A stretch of 64,000 nt of DNA, from positions 1-64,000 of the IMG/VR virus record IMGVR_UViG_3300009181_000048; one strand, given 5' to 3'. Under the pieces are notes generated by a model. It did no database searches. It had not been told where the DNA came from and was given only the letters and a program-made list of their open reading frames with translations. Shown here piece by piece: positions 8,546 to 16,591 of the stretch. Source of the DNA: a virus. The first letter of the stretch is position 1; every line of letters begins with the position of its first letter. The position numbers were made by a program, and so were the translations under genes.

Positions 8546-9457
8546 ATGCATACATTTGGTTTAGACCCAGAGTTCATGCTGGTAAGTAGAGGGCAATTAA
8601 AAAGTGCTATAGGGGTATTGCCTAAAAAAATAAAAGCCAAGCATTTTGAAGGTAATTATTTTTATTATGATAATGTTCTTGCAGAAATAGCGGTTAAGCC
8701 AGCATATAGCAAAGAAAACACTATTTATAATGTAGAAAAAGCTTTAAAAGGATTAGTAAAAATAATTCATCCGATTAAATTTGATTTATGTGCCGCAGAC
8801 AACTATCCAAAAAAAGAGCTAAATAGTTTTGATGCAAGACTTGCAGGGTGCAATCCAGAATGGAATGTTTATACGCTGCAATGCATTCTCCCTCCAAAAG
8901 ATATTATTTCTGAAACTTCTTTCCGAACAGCAGGAGGGCATATTCATCTTGGGTCAAAATCTTTGCAAGAACCTGATATGGTTTTCAAAGCAGTAAGAAT
9001 GTTAGACCTTTTTGTTGGAATTCCTTCTATTTTATTGGATAGAGATCCTACATCTAAAAAAAGAAGAAAAATTTATGGTCAAGCAGGATCACATAGAATA
9101 ACAAAATATGGATTAGAATATAGGTGTTTAGGAAATTTTTGGCTTTCTTCACCAGAACACGTTGGTTTCATATATGATCTGTGCTATTTTATTTTAGAAT
9201 TTATAGAAGGTAGTGGTTATAACAAGTTTTGGTACACAAATGAGTTATTACTAGAAAAAGAAAATCCAAGTGAAGCGTATGCCTGCTATGGATATGATGT
9301 AGCAGCATTAATTAAATGCATAAATTGTTGTGATATTGTTGTTGCAAAAAAGTTTATGAATTTTCTGAGTCATTATCTGCCAAAGTGCCTTTTAATAAAC
9401 TTTGAGGAACTAATGGAAAGGGAAAAAACTGATCCTTACTGTTCTTGGCATCTTTGA
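8546..9457 (+). CDS. Phage COOH-NH2 ligase type 2 (amidoligase, glutamine-synthetase-like fold)
   Basis: 303 aa. Hallmarks of the phiEco32-like COOH-NH2 ligase family are GLDPEF at residues 5-10, GGHIHLG at 130-136, a basic segment with GQAGSHR, and YGLEYRCLGNFW (about 183-194). These enzymes are predicted to use ATP to form an amide bond between a carboxyl and an amine, as in glutamate-cysteine ligase. Proposed phage roles include modifying proteins, peptides or cell-wall components. No ATP-grasp or glutamine amidotransferase partner is adjacent. An upstream TTG at 8516 is possible, but the ATG at 8546 has AGGA 9-10 bases before it and gives the conserved start. The last 22 bases overlap the convergent prim-pol gene. 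Confidence 0.75.
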   Translation: MHTFGLDPEFMLVSRGQLKSAIGVLPKKIKAKHFEGNYFYYDNVLAEIAVKPAYSKENTIYNVEKALKGLVKIIHPIKFDLCAADNYPKKELNSFDARLAGCNPEWNVYTLQCILPPKDIISETSFRTAGGHIHLGSKSLQEPDMVFKAVRMLDLFVGIPSILLDRDPTSKKRRKIYGQAGSHRITKYGLEYRCLGNFWLSSPEHVGFIYDLCYFILEFIEGSGYNKFWYTNELLLEKENPSEAYACYGYDVAALIKCINCCDIVVAKKFMNFLSHYLPKCLLINFEELMEREKTDPYCSWHL

Positions 9458-10107
9458 AGCTCTACTCTGCACTTTTTGCATATCCACATCATATTTTTTT
9501 TCTTAAAATAATTTACTTCTTTAATAAGTCTTTTCTTATGGATACAAGTCTCTCCTTGGCAACGGTTACAAATACTTACTGTTTTTTCTTTATTAATTAT
9601 TTTTATTTTTTTTTGTTGAAAATAAATTGCTTTTAATTCATTTGGAAAATCCGGTGGTGGCCAAAAGTTATTTATAAATTCGTAAGTTGATATACCATCA
9701 GAATGTATAGAAGGAGGAGCTATTGAAAAGCATTTTCTACCTATTATTTCTATCTTTTCTTTTCTTTTTCCATAAATGTTTACTTTAGTTAATTCTTTAT
9801 TTGGAGTTAAAAATAAATTATGGTAAGATCTTTTACTCTTATAAATTGGTCTAGGAATATCTCCTATTATTCTATTTAAAAAACCATTGGACATTGCATC
9901 GTCTGTTTCTACGTCCACAAAACCCTGATTCCACAAAAGACCAAGTTCATATTCATCTTTACAAAAATAATGTCTCCATCTTTTTACACCCCAGTTTATA
10001 TTCCATTTTAATTCAACCGGCATTTTCGTTCCTTTGTGTATTGCAATAGGCATTAATCCTTTGGATACGTAATCATCAAAAAATTTTAAATATATTGACA
10101 TATGCAT
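9436..10107 (-). CDS. Archaeo-eukaryotic-type primase/polymerase (prim-pol) with C-terminal zinc-finger cysteines
   Basis: 223 aa. It matches the bifunctional DNA primase/polymerase N-terminal family: acidic metal site FVDVETDD (63-70), SYHNLFL (94-100) and EIIGRKCFSIAPPSIHSDG (120-138). A Cys-rich end follows (C180, C183, C188, C210, C213), which fits zinc binding. It should synthesise primers or fill gaps. No helicase is fused. A separate DnaG-type primase is encoded at 21.1-22.2 kb, so the phage seems to carry two unrelated priming enzymes. An ATG two codons downstream is an alternative start. Confidence 0.7.
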   Translation of the reverse strand: MHMSIYLKFFDDYVSKGLMPIAIHKGTKMPVELKWNINWGVKRWRHYFCKDEYELGLLWNQGFVDVETDDAMSNGFLNRIIGDIPRPIYKSKRSYHNLFLTPNKELTKVNIYGKRKEKIEIIGRKCFSIAPPSIHSDGISTYEFINNFWPPPDFPNELKAIYFQQKKIKIINKEKTVSICNRCQGETCIHKKRLIKEVNYFKKKNMMWICKKCRVELQRCQEQ

Positions 10108-10169
10108 CCATCTCAGGTTGACTTGTAAACTATAAGATAATATGATATCATAATTAATGGTGAAATAAA

Positions 10170-10340
10170 ATGCAAATCAACTTAGCAGTTAAAAACTTTT
10201 GGCTAATTAAGTCTAAGGAAAAAAATATTCTTAAAGTTTTAGATTGGTCGCATAAAAATAAAAAGCAAGCCCAGCTACTTAGCATAACAGAAATAGTTTT
10301 TGCTTTAAAGTCCTATGTGAGAGATTCATTGCATTCCTAG
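10170..10340 (+). CDS. Small hypothetical protein (56 aa)
   Basis: An ATG-started frame of 56 codons between the prim-pol promoter region and the epimerase gene. It begins MQINLAVKNFWLIKSKEKNI and is basic and helical. It ends 12 bases before the epimerase ATG on the same strand, so it could be the first gene of that transcript. The ribosome binding site (GGTG, about 6 bases upstream) is weak. No family is recognised; coding status is plausible but not proven. Confidence 0.4.
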   Translation: MQINLAVKNFWLIKSKEKNILKVLDWSHKNKKQAQLLSITEIVFALKSYVRDSLHS

Positions 10341-10352
10341 GATTTTCAATTC

Positions 10353-11240
10353 ATGCGTATATTAATAACAGGTTCTTCTGGATTCATAGGATCTCATTTG
10401 TGCAATCAGCTTTATGCTGATGGGCATGAAATTGTTGCTCTTGGTTCCGAAGGCGAAAACAAGCCTTTGTGCAAATTTTTCATAAAAGAACAATTGCATA
10501 AAATTAATTGGGGGGAAAAAATATTTGACGATATTGATGTTGTTTTTCATCAAAGTGCAAATAACAACACACTAGACAACGATGAAGCAAACATGATGTC
10601 CGCAAACTACTACGAACCAATACGTATGTTTAATGAACTTAAATTAAAAAATTGTAAAAGATTTGTCTATGCAAGTTCCACCGCAGTTTACGGCAATGAG
10701 CGTGCACCATACGTAGAAAATATCACACCAATACAACCGCTTAATGTATACGGACGTAGTAAAGCCAAATTTGACGAATTTGCAATGCAATTTGCTTTAG
10801 ATACTGGTTCTAATGTCGTTGGGCTTCGTTATTGTAATGTATATGGAAGCGGAGAAAATATAAAAGGCAAAAGAGCGAGTATGGTCAGCCAGATAATTAA
10901 AAAAATGAAAAATTTTGAAAGTATAAGTTTGTTTAAAGATGGAACACAACTACGTGAGTGGATTTATGTAAAGGATGTTGTTAGAGCTAATATTTTAGCC
11001 ATGCAATTTGAAGGAAGAGAAATTTTTAATTGTGGTACTGGAAAGCCTTGTACTTTTAATAAGCTTGTTGAGATATTAAGCGAATTCTTATCTTTAAAAA
11101 GCTGCGAAATAAAATATGTGGACAATCCTTACTATAAGACTTATCAAAATCATGTAGAAACAGATATGAATAAATCTGAAAAAGAACTTGGCTTCATTCC
11201 TTCTTTACCACTGCTTGCAGAGAATCTCAGTCTAGTCTAG
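10353..11240 (+). CDS. HldD-like ADP-glyceromanno-heptose 6-epimerase (extended SDR)
   Basis: 295 aa extended short-chain dehydrogenase. The NAD(P)-binding TGSSGFIGSH is at 6-15, the Ser in YASSTAVYG at 106-114, and catalytic Tyr133/Lys137 lie in NVYGRSK. FHQSANNNT (65-73), PLNVYGRSK and the NIKGKRASM segment (169-177) align with HldD positions FHEGACSST and HKGSMAS, so heptose epimerase is favoured over a generic UDP-sugar epimerase. HldD supplies the heptose of the LPS inner core. In a phage this could alter host LPS or supply a sugar for glycosylation. An RmlA-like nucleotidyltransferase lies 3.8 kb downstream and an LpxH-like enzyme at 50.4 kb. Substrate assignment is inference. Confidence 0.75.
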   Translation: MRILITGSSGFIGSHLCNQLYADGHEIVALGSEGENKPLCKFFIKEQLHKINWGEKIFDDIDVVFHQSANNNTLDNDEANMMSANYYEPIRMFNELKLKNCKRFVYASSTAVYGNERAPYVENITPIQPLNVYGRSKAKFDEFAMQFALDTGSNVVGLRYCNVYGSGENIKGKRASMVSQIIKKMKNFESISLFKDGTQLREWIYVKDVVRANILAMQFEGREIFNCGTGKPCTFNKLVEILSEFLSLKSCEIKYVDNPYYKTYQNHVETDMNKSEKELGFIPSLPLLAENLSLV

Positions 11241-11249
11241 CGATTTAAT

Positions 11250-12275
11250 TTATGACTTTGGTTTTCTGCCTTGCATGATATGTCTTTTTACCGTGTGCAG
11301 AGACGCTTTTGGATCTTCCTCTCCAGATTCATTATCGGCTGTAACCTCTTCGTCACGATCCTGAGCATTTGGTCCAGTCTTTCGCTTTGGTTTATTTTGC
11401 ATGGATGTTATAGAGCCTTCTTCAACAGAATTAGAAGCCAAATCATTTCCTAGTTTGCCTACCGGTGCAAAACCAACATCTCCAGCTTGTGGCTCTGGAC
11501 GCACTGCTTGTGTCAGGTTTTCAGTGTCAACAGGAGTAAATAGAGAATCTTTCTGATACTCTGTCCAACCATCATGGAATTTTTGATCGGGGTCATGTCC
11601 GGTCATTTTGTTTACACTGTCCCACCAAGCAGCATTAGATTCTTCTTTCATCTTTTTGCTTTTTTTGTTCATTTTGTTCATTTTTTTGAAATCTTTGCCT
11701 GTTATTTTTCCATCGCCGTCAACATCTAGCTTTTTTTGATTTCCTTTTAGCATTTTCTTTTTTGATTTTTTGCTAAATTTAAGACTCTCATCCTCATCCT
11801 CATCCTCATCCTCATCCTCATCCTCATCCTCATCCTCATCCTCATCCTCGTCCTCATCCTCATCCTCATCCTCGTCCTCGTCCTCGTCCTCGTCCTCATC
11901 CTCATGATCATGATGATGCTCGTCATCATCTTTGTCCTCTTCCTCTTCCTCCTCACCGCCATTATCTTCATCATCTGAAAACATTTTCTTTTTGCTCATT
12001 TTGCCGCATTTCATTCCACATTTCTTGTTATCTTTTTTCTCTTTTTTCTCTTTCTCTTTTACTTCCACATCTACATCTACATCTGAATCTTTAACAATTT
12101 CTCCGTCACTATCTTTATCTTTTTTGTGTTTTTCTTTTTTCTTTGCATGTTTTGTTTCTTCAATATCGAAACCACTTTGTAGCTGTATTCCGAGGTTAGA
12201 GTGGTTCCCTAGACCAAGATTGAAACTTGGTAGAATTGACTCGTTTAAATTTTTCCACTGTTTGTACGATAACAT
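11250..12275 (-). CDS. Poly-Glu/Asp protein with EF-hand loop and N-terminal targeting-like motif
   Basis: 341 aa. It begins MLSYKQWKNLNES, matching the shared N-terminal motif of this phage. Lys/Asp-rich sequence follows, with CGMKCGK, then a Glu/Asp tract of about 45 residues (117-161) built from ED repeats. A single EF-hand calcium loop, DVDGDGKITGKD, lies at about 183-194, and the tail is polar. The acidic tract could mimic DNA or bind cations or basic proteins, and the EF-hand suggests Ca2+ binding. It may be packed in the head as an internal protein, by analogy with T4 internal proteins. A strong ribosome binding site (AAGGAAA) is present and the promoter is shared divergently with the LolA-like gene. 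Confidence 0.7.
   Translation of the reverse strand: MLSYKQWKNLNESILPSFNLGLGNHSNLGIQLQSGFDIEETKHAKKKEKHKKDKDSDGEIVKDSDVDVDVEVKEKEKKEKKDNKKCGMKCGKMSKKKMFSDDEDNGGEEEEEEDKDDDEHHHDHEDEDEDEDEDEDEDEDEDEDEDEDEDEDEDEDEDEDEDESLKFSKKSKKKMLKGNQKKLDVDGDGKITGKDFKKMNKMNKKSKKMKEESNAAWWDSVNKMTGHDPDQKFHDGWTEYQKDSLFTPVDTENLTQAVRPEPQAGDVGFAPVGKLGNDLASNSVEEGSITSMQNKPKRKTGPNAQDRDEEVTADNESGEEDPKASLHTVKRHIMQGRKPKS
11786..11911. repeat. Hexanucleotide CTCATC/CTCGTC coding microsatellite
   Basis: About 20 tandem hexamers CTCATC or CTCGTC encode the alternating Glu-Asp tract of the minus-strand gene. Changes in copy number keep the reading frame, so tract length can vary without disrupting the protein. Confidence 0.85.
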
Positions 12276-12317
12276 ATTTTCCTTCTTTTAATTTAAAGAT
12301 AGCTACAGTCATTACGA

Positions 12318-12345
12318 TTGTTAGTATATATATACCAATATGAAA
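12318..12345. promoter_or_regulatory. Divergent palindromic TATA element
   Basis: A perfect 12-bp palindrome, GTATATATATAC (12324-12335), lies between two divergent genes. It matches the recurrent TATATA-type element found upstream of many genes in this window and reads the same on both strands, so it may drive both the EF-hand gene (48 bases away) and the LolA-like gene. Its edge is only 4 bases from the plus-strand ATG, leaving no room for a ribosome binding site there. Confidence 0.5.
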
Positions 12346-13137
12346 ATTAAAATATTTATTATTTTATTATTTTTTGCAATAATACTGCAAATAAATCAAA
12401 AAACAACTCAATTACAAGATTTTTCTGCTCTTTCTTTTCAAGAAAATCAAGAAGCAGAGATCATAATAGATAAAATTAATAATATAAATTCTCAATTTGA
12501 TAGTGTTATTTATAATAATATTTCAATAAAATTTAATTTTTTTATCTCTATTCATGCAAATGCACAGCTTTTTTTTGAAAAAACTAAAAGACTAAGAATT
12601 AAGATAGATCGTGGTATAATGGGATCTGAAATGGATATTGGATCAAATGAAAAAATATTTTGGTTTTGGTCAAAAAGGATGAAGCCACCAGTATTGTACT
12701 ATTCTGAACATGAAGATTTTAAAAAATCTATGCTAAAAACACCACTGAATCCGGATTGGATAATTGAGTGTTTTGGATTTAATCAAATAGACAAGAGAAA
12801 TATAAACGTTTTTAAAAAGAATGAATTACTATATGTAAAACAGGAAAGAAAAGGTTCATTAGGTGAAAAAGTATACTTTTTCACTATAATAGACCCAAAA
12901 AACTTAGTTGTAGTTGGAAGATATCTTCATGACGAAAATTATAAGATAATAGCAAGTTTTGAATCAAAATCTTTTTTTAGGGATGAAGAAACAGGATCTG
13001 TATTTGCCGATAATATCGTTATATCTTGGCCAGATGAAAACATATTCATGGAATGGTCCATAGATGGCATACAAGTTAATAAGAAGATAGACAAAAAGAC
13101 TTGGATATTGCCTTCAAAAGAGAATGTCAGGCTATGA
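12340..13137 (+). CDS. Exported LolA-like (outer-membrane lipoprotein-sorting fold) protein
   Basis: 265 aa with an N-terminal hydrophobic signal sequence (KIKIFIILLFFAIILQI). The mature part looks like the LolA/LolB half-barrel: an early KFNFFISIHA strand, KRLRIKI, GSEMDIGSNEKIFWFW, then PPVLYY and PDWIIECFG. LolA carries lipoproteins through the periplasm, and LolA-like folds also bind other lipids. The FWFW...PPxLYY...W-hydrophobic-E-x-x-G pattern reminds me of Planctomycete envelope proteins, which would hint at the host, but I cannot verify that here. The first codon lies 4 bases after a TATATA element, so the mRNA may be leaderless. Export is well supported; the family is moderate. Confidence 0.5.
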   Translation: MKIKIFIILLFFAIILQINQKTTQLQDFSALSFQENQEAEIIIDKINNINSQFDSVIYNNISIKFNFFISIHANAQLFFEKTKRLRIKIDRGIMGSEMDIGSNEKIFWFWSKRMKPPVLYYSEHEDFKKSMLKTPLNPDWIIECFGFNQIDKRNINVFKKNELLYVKQERKGSLGEKVYFFTIIDPKNLVVVGRYLHDENYKIIASFESKSFFRDEETGSVFADNIVISWPDENIFMEWSIDGIQVNKKIDKKTWILPSKENVRL

Positions 13138-13224
13138 TTTTCCTTTAAAATTTATTGAAAAATTTTGTTTTGATACTGCTATATAATTTAACGGTCGAAA
13201 AAAAAGAATGGAGACATCACCAAA

Positions 13225-13410
13225 ATGAAGACTTTCATGCAATGGGCTGGTAATGAGAAAAAAGAATTGCCAATGATATCAGAAAAAACGCACAGAGGTG
13301 GTATTGCACATTGGGCTTATCCTGATGCTTATGCAAGGTCACAATACCCCGATTTATATTTTACTCCAATCGCAGCAGACGCAATACAAAAGATGGGCAT
13401 TAAGAAGTAA
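13225..13410 (+). CDS. Small protein with N-terminal targeting-like motif
   Basis: 61 aa. It begins MKTFMQWAGNE, close to the T4 capsid-targeting sequence in layout and to other N-termini in this phage. The rest (GGIAHWAYPDAYARSQYPDL) is aromatic and compact. No enzymatic motif is seen. GGAG lies about 11 bases before the ATG, and CTATATAATTTAACGG lies about 45 bases upstream. It could be a minor internal head protein; this is inferred from the motif. Confidence 0.6.
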   Translation: MKTFMQWAGNEKKELPMISEKTHRGGIAHWAYPDAYARSQYPDLYFTPIAADAIQKMGIKK

Positions 13411-13488
13411 TATTGACAGAATGCCATTGTTCTTGTTATCCTACGGACAGCAGTATAATGCTTTCTGCTAGTTAAAAAGGAGTTACAA

Positions 13489-13797
13489 ATGCCTCCAAGA
13501 TGGTCAGATGTGTACCCACAAGGCACAAAAGAAGGCGATGAAGAACAAGGATTGTTCCTTGCCTTATCAAGAAATTTAACATATGCGTACAGATCAGTAG
13601 GTCAGCTTTCAAAAGATTCAAATTTATCTAAAGAGCGAACAGAAGAGATTTTAAATAAGTATTGGAAAAAAGGCATGACTTTCCAAAATAATGATAATAA
13701 ATGGGCTTATTGGGAACGTGTTCCAGAATTGTTGCCAGTTGTATTAAAATCCATCACAAAAGAAGACCAAGAAAAAAGAACAAGTAAAAAATTATGA
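13489..13797 (+). CDS. Hypothetical protein, possible winged-helix
   Basis: 102 aa. It has a helical core with QLSKDSNLSKERTEEILNKY followed by a WAYWERVP segment, which could be a helix-turn-helix or winged-helix fold, and a basic tail. A good ribosome binding site (AAAAGGAG) precedes the ATG. It follows the small targeting-motif gene on the same strand. I do not recognise the family with certainty; DNA binding is a suggestion only. Confidence 0.55.
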   Translation: MPPRWSDVYPQGTKEGDEEQGLFLALSRNLTYAYRSVGQLSKDSNLSKERTEEILNKYWKKGMTFQNNDNKWAYWERVPELLPVVLKSITKEDQEKRTSKKL

Positions 13798-13927
13798 AAT
13801 ATAATTTTCATACTATATTAATCTAACGGTCAGAATGATCTGCCCGCCGCTTGTTCTAAGACTGCGTTGTTTGTAGCGTAAATTCAAGTGAATCGTTCGT
13901 TGTTTAATTCCTTAAAGAGAATGTAAA
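13798..13927 (+). promoter_or_regulatory. Promoter-like element and long 5' leader
   Basis: A 130-base non-coding stretch. ACTATATTAATCTAACGGTC resembles the element before the gene at 13225 (CTATATAATTTAACGGTC), including the shared TAACGGTC. About 90 bases of GC-richer sequence then precede the ATG. It may be a structured leader; I could not assign it to a known RNA family. Confidence 0.4.
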
Positions 13928-14386
13928 ATGAGAAAGAAAATTAGTAGAGCTGATAAAAAAATAAATCAAAAAAACAAGTTTATACGAGACATGTCTGGAA
14001 GTGGCGTTTTTGTGTACGAGAATAACACTGACGCAGACCTAAATCTTCCAAAGCCAACGAGCACTGGAACTAGAACAATAGGTCCAAGAAAAAGATTTCA
14101 AGGAGATAGTTACTATCTAACTTGGGTCGGAAGCCCAATGAATTTACTTCGATTTATAGAAGAAATAGTTCCAAAGGATAATCCTTTAAAAACTTTGAAT
14201 GAAAGTGAGACGAACAAAATGAGTGATAATAAATTAATTTTAGACCAGCCAGAGACAGTAACAAGTCAAGGTCAAGTAGAGCATGTTGTTGTAAATGAAT
14301 CCCCAGATCAAGACTCTTCAGAAAAAAAGACGGAGATTCTTTTGAATGAATCTCCTATTGAAGGTCTAGAAATTATACTAGGTTGA
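13928..14386 (+). CDS. Hypothetical protein sharing a C-terminal tail with the next gene
   Basis: 152 aa. The basic N-terminus (MRKKISRADKKINQKNKF) is followed by a compact region with GTRTIGPRKRFQGDSYYLTW, then a disordered acidic region. The protein ends ESPIEGLEIILG. The following gene ends SPIKGLEIMNSI, so both share an S-P-I-(E/K)-G-L-E-I tail. Function is unknown. The two genes are 18 bases apart and probably co-transcribed. Confidence 0.6.
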   Translation: MRKKISRADKKINQKNKFIRDMSGSGVFVYENNTDADLNLPKPTSTGTRTIGPRKRFQGDSYYLTWVGSPMNLLRFIEEIVPKDNPLKTLNESETNKMSDNKLILDQPETVTSQGQVEHVVVNESPDQDSSEKKTEILLNESPIEGLEIILG

Positions 14387-14404
14387 ACCTAATTAGGAAT
14401 AATT

Positions 14405-14680
14405 ATGATAGATGAAATTAAAGAAAAAAACTTACATTATCAAAATGAAGTGCGTGATATCGCAAAAATGATATTTCATGCTTTTTATTTTGACGAACAA
14501 GAAAGTTTATCCTACCCACCAGAATCAAAACAATATGAAAAAGATTGTTTAGAAACACTTCTTGCAAAAGCAGAAAAAATTTATAGATTTTTTCCATCAG
14601 CGGAAGAAGCAAAAAAAAGTTTAAAATTTTTACATGAAATTAGTCCCATTAAAGGACTAGAAATAATGAACTCAATCTAA
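14405..14680 (+). CDS. Small helical protein with shared SPI-GLEI tail
   Basis: 91 aa, largely helical and charged (NEVRDIAKMIFHAFYFDEQE ...), ending SPIKGLEIMNSI. The tail matches the end of the preceding gene product, although the rest does not. A weak ribosome binding site (AGGAAT) precedes the ATG. No family is recognised. Confidence 0.6.
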   Translation: MIDEIKEKNLHYQNEVRDIAKMIFHAFYFDEQESLSYPPESKQYEKDCLETLLAKAEKIYRFFPSAEEAKKSLKFLHEISPIKGLEIMNSI

Positions 14681-14693
14681 AAAGGCAAGTACA

Positions 14694-14906
14694 ATGAAAA
14701 ACACTCTTTCTGTTAAAATTACTCATGCAAAAAATGGTGGATTCGAGGGTACAGTAAGTATATCTGGACTAAAACCTACTAAATTATCTAGAAAAGTAGA
14801 TGGAGCAACTAATTTCCCAACTAAATCTTCAATTGGTGGTGCTGCCAGAAATCTTGCCAAATCTTTAGGCTTTACTGATATTGAACTATCAGATGCAACT
14901 CATTAA
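14694..14906 (+). CDS. Small hypothetical protein
   Basis: 70 aa. It begins with a beta strand (KNTLSVKITHAKNGGFEG), continues KPTKLSRKVDGATNFPTKSS and ends in a short helix, suggesting a compact alpha/beta fold. It starts 13 bases after the previous stop. An AAGG ribosome binding site lies about 8 bases upstream. It is similar in style to small conserved phage proteins, but no function is known. Confidence 0.6.
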   Translation: MKNTLSVKITHAKNGGFEGTVSISGLKPTKLSRKVDGATNFPTKSSIGGAARNLAKSLGFTDIELSDATH

Positions 14907-14935
14907 TCATTCTTGATAACGGAAAATGGTTTCCA

Positions 14936-14964
14936 TTGCATAATATAGGCTAGAAGTCTATAAT
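14936..14964 (+). promoter_or_regulatory. Sigma-70-type promoter
   Basis: TTGCAT (14936-14941), a 17-base spacer and TATAAT (14959-14964) lie 42 bases upstream of the RmlA-like gene. This fits a host sigma-70 promoter and would allow expression early in infection, unlike the TATATA-only elements elsewhere. Confidence 0.6.
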
Positions 14965-15006
14965 GGCATTAGTTTTCCTTTCAAAATTCCAGGAATCAGG
15001 TGCTTC

Positions 15007-15783
15007 ATGCGTGGAGTAATACTAGCAGGTGGCTTAGCAAAACGTATGCTGCCTGCTTCCAAAGTAATCAATAAACATCTTATGCCTGTTTATATGGATG
15101 CTATAGGTGCCGTTCCAATGATTTATTTCCCATTAAATACATTGATAAAATCTGGAATAAAAGAAATATTAATTGTTACATCTGAAAAATCTGCCGGAAT
15201 GATGGTTGATATGTTGGGAGATGGCAATAAGTTTGGAGAAAATGTAGATTTTACATATAAAGTTCAAAATATGAATAATGAAAAAAGACCTGTCGGTATT
15301 GCTGGTGCATTAAAATTAGCAAGAGTATTTACTGAAAATGAAAAGTTTGCGGTTATATTAGGCGATAATTTCTTTGAGGACTCTTTTGAAAAAGAAATTA
15401 AACAATTCGAATCAGGTCGTCATGTTGGACATATATTTTTAAAGTCTGTGAACGACCCAGAAAGATTTGGTGTTGTAAACATGAACAGCAATAATGAGAT
15501 TATTGATATTGAAGAAAAACCAAATAATCCTAAATCCAACTATGCTTCTACTGGAATGTATCTCTTTGATAAGGCTGTTTACAATATTGCAAACAACTTA
15601 GTTGTTTCAAATAGAAAAGAGCTTGAAATAGTTGATATTCATAACCAATTAATTGCTAGAAAAGAGTTAAGTCTATCATTTGTCAATAAATTTTGGCACG
15701 ATTTAGGAACACCAAAAAGTATAAGATTTGCTGAAAAATACTTGCAACAAGTTAATTTTGAATTCGAATTTCCTGTAAACTAA
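15007..15783 (+). CDS. RmlA-like sugar-1-phosphate nucleotidyltransferase
   Basis: 258 aa. The N-terminal signature LAGGLAKRMLPASKVINKHL with PVY and PMIYFPL matches glucose-1-phosphate thymidylyltransferases. GDNFFED is the metal-binding region, and IEEKPNNPKS with YASTGMYLFD match the sugar-binding core. The enzyme would make an NDP-sugar, probably dTDP-glucose. In the usual family motif GGxGTR the Gly-Thr pair is replaced here by Ala-Lys, which could affect activity or nucleotide preference. With the HldD-like epimerase it suggests changes to host or phage sugar chains. It is preceded by a sigma-70-like promoter and converges with a minus-strand internal-protein gene with a 4-base overlap. 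Confidence 0.75.
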   Translation: MRGVILAGGLAKRMLPASKVINKHLMPVYMDAIGAVPMIYFPLNTLIKSGIKEILIVTSEKSAGMMVDMLGDGNKFGENVDFTYKVQNMNNEKRPVGIAGALKLARVFTENEKFAVILGDNFFEDSFEKEIKQFESGRHVGHIFLKSVNDPERFGVVNMNSNNEIIDIEEKPNNPKSNYASTGMYLFDKAVYNIANNLVVSNRKELEIVDIHNQLIARKELSLSFVNKFWHDLGTPKSIRFAEKYLQQVNFEFEFPVN

Positions 15784-16487
15784 CCAGTCGGTGCTACGTC
15801 TTGTCTTCTTCGTTGCTGGCGTTGCGGGCGTTGCATTTGAGTAACATTAGGCTGAGCGGCGTCAGGCTGAGCAACGGTCTGAGCAGCATTCTGAGGGACA
15901 GGTTGAGCAGCCGCCTGACCAGGAGGCACAACATTTTTTGCACCAACAACATTAGTGTCTGCAACATAAGAACCCTGTTGAGCATGTGTTTGCAGTATAT
16001 TTTTTACGTTTACAGATTGCTGCTGCAATTGTTTCATAATTCCTTGCAAATTACCAACAAGCTTTTTAGCTTCTGGATCTGTTTTAGAAGCTGATTGTAC
16101 CGCAACGTTTTGATTTAATTCTTTTGATAAGGCATTTAGTGCTTCTAAGGAAGCAGCATAATGGGCTTCAGGACCTGCAACCGCTGCTCGAAATTGACCA
16201 GCAGATTGTGAGGCTTTATCTGCTATTTGACCAGCAGCAGACTTGACGCCTCCAATCATGTTCTTTCCAGCATCTAATACAGCACTACCAAACCGTTTTA
16301 CTCCATCCATAAATCCTTCTGAAACACTCTTATGCTCTTCTAATGCAATAATCATGTCGGCATTGCCTTCGTAGTATTCCAATAAAAACTTCCAAGGGTT
16401 AATGTTTTTTTCAACCATTAGTGTTGCAATTTCTTTTTTAATAGAATTTGCTGTTTTATTCTCTAAAAAGGATTCAAATGATTTCAT
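15780..16487 (-). CDS. Ala/Gln-rich internal-type protein with N-terminal targeting-like motif
   Basis: 235 aa from the ATG at 16487; an upstream start at 16538 would remove the shared motif and lacks support. It begins MKSFESFLENK, then has a helical region (INPWKFLLEYYEGN), a Gly/Ala-rich amphipathic stretch (SAVLDAGKNMIGGVKSAAGQ), helices, and a low-complexity Pro/Gln/Ala and Arg/Gln tail. There is no enzyme motif. It looks like a flexible structural or ejected internal protein. Upstream lies TTGCTATATAATTCTAAACG, one of the better copies of the TATA element. Confidence 0.65.
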   Translation of the reverse strand: MKSFESFLENKTANSIKKEIATLMVEKNINPWKFLLEYYEGNADMIIALEEHKSVSEGFMDGVKRFGSAVLDAGKNMIGGVKSAAGQIADKASQSAGQFRAAVAGPEAHYAASLEALNALSKELNQNVAVQSASKTDPEAKKLVGNLQGIMKQLQQQSVNVKNILQTHAQQGSYVADTNVVGAKNVVPPGQAAAQPVPQNAAQTVAQPDAAQPNVTQMQRPQRQQRRRQDVAPTG

Positions 16488-16591
16488 GTTTTTCTTTCTA
16501 AAATGGAGTATACGTTTAGAATTATATAGCAACAACATAAAAAATTTTTTTAGTTTGAATATATATTATAATCATTAAACAGGAGGTCAAT

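Noticed and set aside
11747-12291. Met/Arg-rich and Ser/Pro-rich frames overlapping the ED-tract gene
   Set aside because: They are alternate-frame readings of the GAGGAT hexamer repeat and of Lys-rich sequence; the ED frame alone has the shared N-terminal motif, an EF-hand and a ribosome binding site.
13798-13927. tRNA or known riboswitch in the leader
   Set aside because: No cloverleaf or known aptamer core could be drawn; it is kept only as an unassigned leader. No tRNA genes were recognised anywhere in the window.
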